A DNA stretch of 64,000 bases from Azorinus chamasolen. Its lineage: Eukaryota; Mollusca; Bivalvia; Cardiida; Solecurtidae. The stretch is taken from positions 29,405,078 through 29,469,077 of the forward strand of contig OY755252.1 in the NCBI GenBank assembly GCA_963576725.1, given 5' to 3'. Position 1 is the first letter of the stretch. Each line of letters starts with the position of its first letter. Below are positions 36,234 through 45,639 of the stretch, piece after piece. Position numbers and translations under genes: made by a program. The notes beneath the pieces were generated by a model that had not been told where the DNA came from, did no database searches, and worked only from the letters and a program-made list of their open reading frames with translations.

Positions 36234-39200
36234 ATGAATAGACTCCCTATACTCAAAATTACGAACTTAAACTTAAACTCTGTGTCTTCCGTTCAGATTC
36301 CTCATAACCTGGCTAATTTCCAATCACTACAGCCGTCAGTTTGTATTAAACCTCTAAATTTGTCTTCTGCTTCATCTTTTCATGTTCCCTCTTCGGCTAT
36401 TAGTAACATTTTTCATTATGGACCTAAAATTGTTCTGTCCCCTTTAAAGCAATCTATCCTTCGTTATAGTAAAGTCCATCTAAATTCACATTATTTGAAC
36501 AAAAGACATAGGGTGTATCCAATAATTACTACGTGTAATAGTAAGAGGTGTATGTGTTGCAATTTCATTTCTACTAGATCAACAATTAAATCTCTTGTTA
36601 ATGGTAGAGTGTTTAGTGTGAAGATTAATTCTGATTTAGACTGAAACTCATCTAATATTATATATGTTCTTACATGAAATGCGCCACGTTGTTGCATTCA
36701 ATATGTAGGACGTTCTTTAAAAACTAGGTTTCGTGAACACAATTACCATTGCCGGATCAAAAAAGTACGCAATTTTCTTTACCAGCATTTTCGTCATACA
36801 GGACATTCTTCCAAATATGTTTCGGTTCAACCAGTAGAAAAATTTATTATGATTCTAAAACTACTAGTAGTTTAAAATCTAAAGCTCGTTTTATCACAGA
36901 GCTAGACTGGATTAAGAAATTACAAACACCTTTTCCTTTAGGCCTTAATGATAACATTTTCCAAAGCGGCAGCATTTCTAAAGATCCAAGCATCGATATT
37001 TTCTCTATATTTTCTATTCGAAAACGTAAAAGTAGATCACATGGCAGACGTAGAAATGGTAAAATTAAGCGTAAATTACGTCGTAATATGTCTATTTATG
37101 ATTTACATACCATTCTAAAACAAACTGGTAAACATTCTATGTTATCTTGTTTATCGTCGTTACCCTTTTCCTGTCTTAAGTCCATAGACGAAGAGGCTGA
37201 TAAAATCTATATGCGTACAGATCCGTTAATTAATACTGCCTCACTTATACAAAGTTACACACAGCATGTTCTTCGTCCACGTATTGATAAAGAATCTGAA
37301 CATAAACGACATTTTCTGAAACTTCAGTTCCTAAATAAAGGTATCGATTTTAGTGATATTCAAAGTATATTTCGTGATAAGAATGTAATCGATACTATTC
37401 GCAAATATTTCATCAACTCTGAATCACCTATCATCTGTTATAAATATAATAAACCTATTAGAAATGTTATTTTTAACTATAATAAAATTGTCTATGACTT
37501 AAATATTGATGTTAATACCCCTATTTCTTGAGATTGTAGCATTTCTAGCTTTTGCTACAAACCAGTTGGTCATGTCATTACTGGTAATTTTGATATCATT
37601 AAGGATAAACGTCTCAGGACCCTCCTAACTAAAGGACCTAAATATAGATTACCTTCCCTTATTGATTTTGACGCTGGTCGAACTCATATTGCGAAAGCTA
37701 TTCAAGAATTCTGCATCAAATGGTGTCGACGAGAACATGCTGATGTTAATGCCCTTTCGGATTGGAAGAAATGTATTTTCGATATTATTGATACGCGTAT
37801 TACTTTTTACAAATCAAATTACCATCTTTTACCACCTCGACCTAAAGTTACATTTCGCTACTTGAAGAAAAACATTTCTAATTTTCATTCAGATTATGTT
37901 CTTGTTCCTGCAGACAAGGCCTCAAACAATTTAATCATTATTTGAAGATTGTATTATGTTGATGTTTTAAAGAAGGAGCTAACTGATTCAAAAACTTATA
38001 TAACAGTTCAAACACCTGAAAAAGATATAGTCTCGGAACATGTAAAAATGTGCAATAATTTGAAGTCTGGTCCTAACATAAAACAACATAAACTTTCTAC
38101 TTTGTACTGGATTCCGAAACTACATAAAAACCCTAATAAGGCGCGTTTTATTGCCAACTCTAGCTGTTGTACCACTACTAAATTATCTATACTTTTGACG
38201 TCCTGTCTTACTACGATCAAAGAACATGTAAAACGCAACTGTGATAAAATATATGAAAATTCTGGAATTAGTGTTTTTTTGGTCCATAAAAAATTCAAAT
38301 GATGTTTTAACAAAACATGAAAATGAACAGTATAACGTTTCTTTACAGAGCTCTTATGATTTCTCTACACTCTATACTACTCTACCTCACATTCTTATAA
38401 AGGATAAACATATCAAATTAATAGAAAAAAACCTTTGCCAGAGAAAACAAAATGTTCATTGCTTGTAATGTTCAACGTTCATTCTTTTCGAATTCAGAAG
38501 TTGAACATTACACAATGTGGACTTGCCTTGATGTTTGTAGATCTCTTACCTTTCTTTTGGATAATATATTTGTGCGTTATGGGGATACCATATATCGCCA
38601 AGTTGTTGGTATACCCATGTGTACAAATTGTGCCCCTCTTGTTGCAGATTTGTTTTTGTATTGCTACGAGAGGGATTTTATGCTTAGCTTAAAACCTGAT
38701 ACACAGACCGATATTGTGATTGCTTTGAATAAAACTTCAAGGTATCTAGACGATGTTTTGAATTTAGAAAATCCTTATTTTGATACTTTGATTTCTTCAA
38801 TTTAGCCAAAAGAATTGTCTTTAAACAAAGCAAATCAATCTGACATTAAAGCTTCATTTTTAGATTTGAATCTTTCAATTACAAATGATAAAGTTTCGTC
38901 CAAAGTATACGATAAAAGAGAAGATTTTAATTTTAAAATTGTTAATTATCCGTTTCTAGATGGAGATGTGCCACGTCCTACATCTTATGGGGTTTATATT
39001 TCTCAACTTATTAGGTTTGCCAAAGCCTGTTCTTTGCTTGAAGATTTTAACAGACGTAATTTAGTTATAACTGATACACTTCTTAAGCAAGGTTACAGAT
39101 ATCACAAACTTCGGAAAACTTTTTCTAAATTTTATTATCGAAATTTACCACTCATTAGTAAATATAATTGCAATCTACCGACGTTACTGCGACAAGGCAT

Positions 39201-39412
39201 TTCTCAACCAGAATTTTATGGGGATGTTATCTGCAAACTAAGGAAAATTCGGGGTCATATCCATTTTCATGATTTGTTTATAAAACGCATTAAAACATTT
39301 AAAAAGAAAGGTTATGATCCTATTATATTGCAACGCACTGCATGTTTGGTTATCGACCCTTTTACAGTCGGTAGCTACGCTTCCCTCTTTGCTTGCGCGA
39401 TGACAAAAGTAC
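36234..39412 (+). pseudogene. PLE-A polyprotein: Cys cluster, GIY-YIG, linker, RT; four UGA codons
   Basis: Start proposed at ATG 36234, the first ATG of the long frame. Order: TTCNSKRCMCC (36534-36560); GIY-YIG with IIYVLT (36657-36674), QYVGRSLKTRFREH (YVG 36702-36710), FRHTGHSS and VQPVEKF; basic region RKRKSRSHGRRRNGKIKRK; linker PIS-UGA-DC; GHVITGNF; VPADKASNN; LIII-UGA-RLYYVDV; YWIPKLHK; STLYTTLPH equivalent; VGIPMCTNCAPLVADLF; catalytic RYLDD; FYGDV. UGAs lie at 36642, 36675, 37529 and 37943, each where the family pattern has Cys. The copy is also broken by indels near 36846, 38275 and 38430 and by TAG at 38803. GIPMG has become GIPMC. Endonuclease nicks DNA and RT copies RNA at the nick; this copy is dead. 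Confidence 0.9.
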
Positions 39413-40221
39413 AAAAATGAGTCATGCAGGAAACACCACATACAGAACAAACACCCGCCCGAACAGCAACACAAGGAAACAGCAAATGTACATAAGTAGA
39501 AAAAACAAGAAGAGACGCACAAAGACAAAACAAACATACACTAGGAGGAAGATGGAAGTACCGCCTTGGAATGGTCAGTGAAAAAAGCCACTGGGGGGGG
39601 GGGTAAACCGGTTTATGGGCGCCCAACCTCCCACTTATTCCATCCCCATCCTAAAAGACAAACAGTGTAAATAAACGTATCCCCTCTCCGACTAATCTAC
39701 AACAACCGCGACAGCAAATACAGTGGTAAAGTGCATGTATAACGAAAAACGATTTAAGTGAACATACTGTATCCACCTATCGCTAGTGTACTCAATGATT
39801 GAGCTGCAAACAGAGTAACTGTAGAAAAATAATAAAGGGTGCGACAAAAATGAAATAGTACAGATATCCGACGTTCTCCTTCCATTTCTGGATTTAAGAG
39901 GTCGCCTTCATAGAGTACTAAACCTTTCTTGTCGGCGTACATGCAAAGAGGCCAGCGTGATTGCCAACTGTAAAAGGGTTCACAACCAAACATGCAGTAT
40001 GTTGTAGTACTACAGGATCATATCCCTTTTTAATGAATTGTTTTATATATTTGATGAACAAAGTGAGAAAATGGGTATGTCCAATAATTTTACGAAGTTT
40101 GTAAATCACATCACCATAAATTTCAGGATGTGAAATACCGTGTCGCAGAAGCACCTTGAGATTACATTTGTACTTGCCAATAAGCGAGAGATTTCGATAG
40201 TAAAATTTAGAGAAAGTTTTT
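39405..40221 (-). mobile_element. PLE-B tail inserted in PLE-A
   Basis: A 5'-truncated family-B copy in antisense: RT C-terminal part (40154-39918, with VLLRHGISHPEIYGDV), SECIS-like fold and full 3' UTR. PLE-A sequence stops after GCGATGAC (39404) and resumes at GCCGAGGGTAG (40224), so the insertion separates the last PLE-A codons from its stop and SECIS. The last codons of the PLE-A frame are now donated by the inserted element. Confidence 0.92.
39866..39911 (-). promoter_or_regulatory. SECIS-like element, PLE-B
   Basis: Identical in sequence to the fold at 43862-43907, with ATGA, AAA and GGAT in place. It now lies antisense inside PLE-A and has only a short RT remnant upstream. Confidence 0.78.
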
Positions 40222-40240
40222 AAGCCGAGGGTAGTACTCT

Positions 40241-40286
40241 ATGATGGTATACTCTTAAACTTGGATACAGGATGAGCTTACCGGAC
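40241..40286 (+). promoter_or_regulatory. SECIS-like element, PLE-A
   Basis: ATGA (40241-40244), T, GGTA, TA, CTCTT, AAA, CTTG-GATA-CAGG, ATGAG, CT, TACC, GGAC: 46 nt. GGTA pairs with TACC; CTCTT pairs with ATGAG except one T-T; the mini-helix CTTG/CAGG pairs fully. Outside, GTAGTAC (40231-40237) pairs with GTATTAC (40291-40297). Compared with PLE-B almost every helix has different bases but keeps pairing. The ATGA..GGAC pair would form the sheared G-A quartet of SECIS, and AAA the apical bulge. Confidence 0.82.
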
Positions 40287-40540
40287 TCATGTATTACTTT
40301 TTCCCTGTCGTGCCCTTAACGGCTTACCTGCAGGTGCTCTGACTTCAGCAAAGTCATTGAGTACATATTTGACGGATTGTCACATTTATAATGCTATGTT
40401 TTACATGTTGTCCTGTGTTCACCGTCGTCTATGTTGTGGGTAAGTCCAGCGGGGATACCTTTATTTACACTATTTGTAAAGCTAGGGTGACTTTGAGAGA
40501 CGTGTGAGGTTAGGACGTCCGTAAACCGGTTTAAACCCCC

Positions 40541-40575
40541 AGTGGTGTTTTTGCTACTGACCGTGCCAAGGCGGT
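40541..40575 (+). promoter_or_regulatory. Conserved double hairpin in PLE-A 3' UTR
   Basis: AGTGG pairs with CTACT (40541-40545, 40554-40558), directly followed by ACCG pairing with CGGT (40560-40563, 40572-40575). It follows a TAAACCGGTTTA palindrome. The same arrangement with other bases occurs in families B and C. The role is unknown; recognition by the element's RT is a possibility. Confidence 0.6.
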
Positions 40576-40803
40576 ACTCTCTTTGTCACCCTTCCTTTCG
40601 TTTGCCTAGGTGGTTTTGTTCATGTGTGGAGTGTTTGTCTCTGAATCTTGTGTGTCTTTTGGTGTTTTCTGTGTTCATTTCGTGTGTGAGTGTGCGTTTG
40701 GGTGTGTGGTTGTGTGTGTGTGTGTGTCATGCTGTCTATCGGTGTTTTGGTGGTGGTTGCGTCTTGTATGTGGCTTTGCCTGCTTGACTTTACTACTTTT
40801 CCA

Positions 40804-41043
40804 TTAATACGCGTCCGGCAGACTAGCTAGTAGCCAGACTGTGCTAGTAGTTGTTTTAGCTCTAGCTCCTACAGGTGCATTGGCAACATAATATTCCATG
40901 TAATTTTCCACTTCCTCTGGTGTTTCAAATTTGGGGGGGGGCTTAATTTTCAACTTTCCCAACATCTCTAACAACTTGTGGTCATCCTCAGTAACCGATT
41001 CCTTTGTCACAGGCATGTGGACTCTTATCACAGATTTGCACAC
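40804..41043 (-). pseudogene. Putative gypsy Gag N-terminal fragment
   Basis: About 80 codons on the minus strand with PVTKESVTEDD, LLEMLGKLKIKPPPKFE, a EEVENYMEYY helix and STVWLLASLPDAY, after which the frame ends at the PLE-A boundary. The pattern (Pro-x-Phe, then helices and LLASLPD) resembles the start of a retroelement Gag. It is collinear with the Gag C-terminal half at 35950 on the other side of PLE-A. A run of eight C near 40937 could hide a frameshift. Confidence 0.5.
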
Positions 41044-41049
41044 ACAATT

Positions 41050-42610
41050 ACAATGTTTTACTCAATGTTGTTTTCTGAAAACTGTATGCGTAAAACACTA
41101 ATTCAATATACACAGTTGAAAATATTTAACTAAATAGTGTACGGGTAGGGAAAAGGGAGATGAATAAATAAACACTAAGTTCACTTTATGCTATTTAGCA
41201 TATTCACAAATGTTGATTCTAATTCTGGATCCAAACAAAACATGTACCGTAAAATGAACGCGGAAAAATTAAGTGCACTTTCGAACGCGAAGTTGTCAAA
41301 CAAACACCAGTTATTCGGACAAACACATATCTGGTATGCAGTTTGTTGTGTAATTTCACATAAATATTCCAAGTTACATTTGTATCTGAGAAAATGCTAA
41401 GAACCCAATGTACCAAAGTTCGAAGTTAATCCACAAAAATGATTAACTCAAATGGAAATTCTGAATTTAATTACAATCAATTTCAGAATGGTCAAATTAT
41501 AACTATTTTCCAACCATAAATGGTTAAAGAATTGCTTGAAGATGTCAACGTGTAAATCTGATATCACCGTAATTCAATAAACTTTAAGGTGAAAGCATTT
41601 CAACTGAAAAAAAATAAGTCCAGCTATCACTATTTTGCAATGATCTGGAACAAAACTAAGTTAATTTTATTATGGTAATGTTTCAAAACAAAGTAAGTTA
41701 TTTTGTTCAGTGCTCAGTAATAGGCAAAGTCTAAATCTGCTTAGTGAATTTCTGTCTCCACTGTAAACAAACAAAGAATGCCAAAGCCACTTGTATCAAA
41801 TATAAGAAAGCGAATGCCTCTCACATCAAATACAAATGGAAAATTAAATTTCTATTTATAACTACATAGGGATAACCCATGTAAACAGAAGTCAAAAGTC
41901 ACTATCTCAACAGCCAATGAAAAAATACAACTGATTTATGAATGACATTTCAGTACAATGTAAACAAGGTCAACAGATGCAAAATGGACTGTAAACACTG
42001 ACATTTTCAATGGAGCCACAATCAAAGAACAATCAAACCAAAAAGCTGCAAATCCTCCTGAATTGAAAATATAGCTTATATGAAATCAGCAGGAATCTGA
42101 AAAGGGCCAAAAGCAAATAAATAGAAGGGCTTGCAAGACTGTCAAAATCAAACCTACACCAGCTAGTAATGTGCTAATGCATGCATAGAAAAGTGATCCG
42201 TCACCATTTAAATATTAATACTACGTGAATATCCTTCTTACTTTACAAAAACTCTCTTACAATATTTAACAAATTGCAAGTTTTAAGAAAGGTTGCTGTA
42301 AATAAATGACATAAAATTCAAACGAAAAGTAAACTATAGATCTAATAGGGGGAAAAATGAGTGCAGGCCTGCTTTGAGCTCACCAAATGTCTGTCACAAG
42401 TGCATAGTTGATCCTGAGGATGATGATCTGGGAGATGGAGAAAGTTGATCCTAAGAATGATGATCTTGTAGAATATGTCAGTTCATGTATACACAGGTAA
42501 ATTATCTGTTGTACAAGCACAAATCACACAGGTCTACAGTCAATAGGATCCACTACGACCAGAATAGGTATACACACTGGCTTACAAGCAAAACTCACAT
42601 GGTCCGATGA
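41050..42610. other. No gene or LTR recognised
   Basis: AT-rich sequence where a 5' LTR and leader of the gypsy element would be expected. I found no stretch matching 29.5-29.9 kb, so the LTR is lost, diverged or elsewhere. Open frames at 41.2-41.4 kb on both strands overlap and have no motif. Confidence 0.4.
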
Positions 42611-42629
42611 TTTCTGTTGGGCGCCGTTG

Positions 42630-43185
42630 TCACAGACGACAAACTCAATCGGATTCAGTACATATGTTTAATATTCATCCTTATGACGGGAAAACCGCAA
42701 TACTCTGCAATAATACTCAGCAGCACTTACACTGCGAACAGGGACTCTGAACATACATTAAACAAGTCCCGTGCAAGTATGACATCCAATTTATATAATA
42801 GCAAGCCTACAAATAAAGGTTCTAATGAAGCATGTCCTTATACTGCTTGAAAATAACAAGGCTAGTCCTTATCATATTCCATTTGTCATACTGTCAACAA
42901 ATACATCATCATAACTACCATTAAAAGGATATTTACAATGCAAGCCATACTTCATATGTTACCTTACGTTTGCAACTGGATGTCTTAAACCATAGAAAAC
43001 GTTACAATAACATTATTTACAATATTCCTTACCAAGTTATGGACCCAAGTCCCATTCACATTCTGCTCACTCCTCTGGGTGGTGCCAGTCAGTGGGTTAG
43101 CTATAAGTGAACCATAAATTCGGAAATGTGGTGGTGTTCCGAGAAATCTAAGATGGCAGTCAAGATGGCGGCCATTTTCTAGCAT
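42630..43185 (+). repeat. Repeat unit in order D-X
   Basis: Block D (42630-43112) then block X (43122-43185, TTCGGAAATGTGGTGGTG and CAAGATGGCGGCC) in the same strand as at 25820-26430 but in the opposite order. Similarity in D is high. It ends about 10 bp before the truncated 5' end of a PLE-B copy. Confidence 0.8.
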
Positions 43186-43198
43186 TCGTGTTATTTTT

Positions 43199-43855
43199 AA
43201 CTTAGATAACCCTTTCTTCGATGCTCTGATTCCTACAATTTATCCTAAAGAACTCAAATTGAATAAAGCTAACCCGTCCGACAATTATGCAGCGTTTCTT
43301 GACCTAGATCTTAAAATTAATAATTGAATAATTTCTTCTAAAATATATGACAAAAGAGATGATTTTGATTTTAATATTGTAAATTTTCCTCATCTTGACG
43401 GGGATGTTCCCCGTGCTCCATCTTACGGGGTTTATATATCTCAACTTATTCGTTTTGCTAGAGCTTGTTCATCTATTGACGATTTTAACAGTCGAAATCT
43501 CATTTTAATTGAAAAACTGCTTAAACAAGGATATAGATACCATAAACTAAGAAATACTTTCTCTAAATTTTACTATCGAAATCCCTCGCTTATTGGCAAG
43601 TACAAATGTAATCTCAAGGTGCTTCTGCGACACGGTATTTCACATCCTGAATTTTATGGTGATGTGATTTACAAACTTCGTAAAATTATTGGACATACCC
43701 ATTTTCTCACTTTGTTCATCAAATATATAAAACAATTTATTAAAAGGGGATATGATCCTGTAGTACTACAACATACTGGTTGTTTGGTTGTGAACCCTTT
43801 TACAGTTGGCAATCACGCTGGCCTCTTTGCATGTACGCCGACAAGAAAGGTTTAG
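43199..43855 (+). pseudogene. PLE-B RT C-terminal part
   Basis: Reads LDNPFF, LNKANPSDNYAAFLDLDLK, KIYDKRDDFDFNIVNFP, SYGVYISQLIRFARAC, KLLKQGYRYHKLR, FYYRN, LLRHGISHPEFYGDVIYKLR and ends TPTRKV-TAG (43853-43855). One TGA at 43325-43327 replaces a Gly codon of the longer family-B copy, so this stop is ordinary decay and not a Sec-type site. Confidence 0.88.
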
Positions 43856-43861
43856 TACTCT

Positions 43862-43907
43862 ATGAAGGCGACCTCTTAAATCCAGAAATGGAAGGAGAAC
43901 GTCGGAT
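43862..43907 (+). promoter_or_regulatory. SECIS-like element, PLE-B reference copy
   Basis: ATGA (43862-43865), A, GGCG, AC, CTCTT, AAA (43878-43880), TCCA-GAAA-TGGA, AGGAG, AA, CGTC, GGAT (43904-43907). GGCG pairs with CGTC (one G-T), CTCTT with AGGAG (one G-T), and TCCA with TGGA around a tetraloop. Outside, TAGTAC (43853-43858) pairs with GTACTA (43912-43917). This is the layout of a form-2 SECIS: helix I, internal loop, non-Watson-Crick quartet, helix II, AAR bulge, helix III. The TAG stop codon of the RT is itself part of helix I. Confidence 0.83.
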
Positions 43908-44177
43908 ATCTGTACTATTTCATTTTTGTCGTACCCTTTATTACTTTTCTACAGTTACTCTGTTTGCAGCTCAATCATTGAGTACACTAGCGATAGGTGG
44001 ATACAGTATGTTCAATTAAATGTTTTTTTGTTATACATGCACTTTACCACTGTATTTGCTGTCGCGGTTGTTGTAGATTAGTCGGAGAGGGGATACGTTT
44101 ATTTACACTGTTTGTCTTTTAGGATGGGGATGGAATAAGTGGGAGGTTAGGCGCCCATAAACCGGTTTAACCCCTCG

Positions 44178-44209
44178 GTGACTTTTGTCACTGACCGTTC
44201 CAAGGCGGT
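44178..44209 (+). promoter_or_regulatory. Conserved double hairpin in PLE-B 3' UTR
   Basis: GTGAC pairs with GTCAC (44178-44182, 44187-44191); ACCGTT pairs with GGCGGT around CCAA (44194-44209), with two G-T pairs. The same structure is present at each family-B 3' UTR and, with base changes, in families A and C. Confidence 0.6.
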
Positions 44210-44645
44210 ACTTCCATCTTCCTCCTATTGTATGTTTGTTTTGTCTGTGTGCGTCTCTTGTTGTTTTTTCTACTTATGTACATTTGCTGTTTCCTTGTGT
44301 TGCTGTTCGGGCGGGTGTTTGTTCTGTATGTGGTGTTTCCTGCATGACTCATTTTTGTACTTTTACAAGTTAAATATATCGAAATAGCAGAAACAGTTTT
44401 ATAGTTACTGAAAGTTTTTTTTTCATAAATATTATAGACAATGGTCTTTTAAAAAATTACTTATTTGGTATTACTATTGATTATCGTTAAGGTCATTTCA
44501 AGGTCAAACCGAAAATATTCAACTTGAAACAATATTCCATAAATTATAGTATGCATGTACACTATTCAAATTGCACATTTAAACACATGGTTATGACTGT
44601 CACACATATTGTAAAATGCATAAACATAACAATTCTTCTTGATTC

Positions 44646-45523
44646 TGTAAAAGTACAAAAATGAGTCATGCAGGAAACACCACATACAGAACAAACACTC
44701 GCCCGAACAGCAACACAAGAAAACAGTAAATGTACATAACTAGAAAAAACAACAAGAGACACACAAATACAAAACAAACATACAATAGGAGGAAGATGGA
44801 AGTACCGCCATGGAACGGTCAGTGACAAAAGTCACTGGGGGGTTAAATCGGTTTATGGGCGCCCAACCTCACTCTTATTCCACCCCACCCTAAGAGACAA
44901 ACAGTGTAAATAAACGTATCCCCTCTCCGACTAATCTACAACAACCGCGACGGCAAATACAGTGGTAAAGTGCATGTATAACGAAAAACATTTAATTGAA
45001 CATACTGTATCCACCTATCGCTAGTGCACTCAATGATTGAGCTGCAAACAGAGTAACTGTAGAAAAGTAATAAAGGGTACGACAAAAATGAAATAGTACA
45101 GATATCCGACGTTCTCCTTCCATTTCTGGATTTAAGAGGTCGCCTTTATATAGTACTAATTCTTTCTTGTCGGCGTACATGCAAAGAGGCCAGCGTGATT
45201 GCCAACTGTAAAAGGGTTCACAACCAAACATGCAGTATGTTGTAGTACTACAGGATCATATCCCTTTTTAATGAATTGTTTAACACATTTGATGAACAAA
45301 GTGAGAAAATGGGTATGTCCAATAATTTTACGAAGTTTTTAAATCACATCATCATAAAATTCAGGATGTGAAATACCGTGTCGCAGAAGCACCTTGAGAT
45401 TACATTTGTACTTGCCAATAAGCGAGAGCTTTCGATAGTAAAATTTAGAGAAAGTTTTTCTTAGTTTATGGTATCTATATCCTTGCTTAAGCAGTTTTTC
45501 AGTTCAAATGAGATTTCGACTGT
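44646..45523 (-). mobile_element. PLE-B, 5'-truncated copy (minus)
   Basis: On the minus strand an RT C-terminal remnant (from about 45523, KLLKQGYRYHKLR region, with several changes), a damaged SECIS and the full 3' UTR ending at about 44646. Its truncated end meets PLE-C head-to-head at about 45523-45530. Confidence 0.88.
45104..45149 (-). promoter_or_regulatory. SECIS-like element, core mutated
   Basis: Same as other PLE-B folds except that ATGA has become ATAA on the minus strand (TTAT at 45146-45149). Loss of the quartet guanine should abolish SECIS function, so this copy serves as a natural mutant. Confidence 0.7.
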
Positions 45524-45639
45524 GTGACCAGTTCTGACCATAAAAATATGTTTTTGAAAAAAAATCAATTTGTTAATAAAGGGATAGACCTTATCGATCT
45601 ACAATGTAATACTTCGCGATGAAAACGTAATTAAGACCA

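Larger units (their letters stand above)
35960..40800 (+). mobile_element. Naiad-type PLE family A, near full length
   Basis: Contains an N-terminal region with Cys cluster, GIY-YIG endonuclease, linker, RT, SECIS-like fold and the 3' UTR to the family-A end (GACTTTACTACTTTT at about 40799). The endonuclease lies before the RT, the permuted order that defines Naiads; canonical Penelope elements have it after the RT. The copy is interrupted at 39405-40221 by a PLE-B tail in the opposite orientation. It sits between two parts of a gypsy gag gene. The exact 5' end is uncertain (about 35960-36100). Confidence 0.9.
29935..41043 (-). mobile_element. Ty3/gypsy LTR retroelement, nested and decayed
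   Basis: On the minus strand, fragments follow the canonical order: gag N-terminus (41043-40804), [PLE-A insertion], gag C-terminus with zinc knuckle (35950-35334), protease (about 35346-35095), RT (34700-33666), RNase H-like region (about 33660-33220), integrase (33219-32130), [mariner insertion], integrase C-terminus and acidic tail (30862-29935). Many stops and frameshifts are present. LTRs were not identified. That the gag N-terminal piece belongs to this copy is inferred from order and strand only. Confidence 0.85.
43196..44365 (+). mobile_element. PLE-B, 5'-truncated copy
   Basis: Begins inside RT (NLDNPFFDALIPTIYP region, just after the catalytic YLDD) and runs to the family-B 3' end (CATTTTTGTAC, about 44360). 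Includes the SECIS-like fold and the double hairpin. It is tail-to-tail with the next PLE-B copy, 280 bp away. Confidence 0.92.

Noticed and set aside
43325..43327. TGA in the PLE-B copy as a Sec codon
   Set aside because: The longer family-B copy has a Gly codon here and no family has Cys, so it is ordinary nonsense decay.
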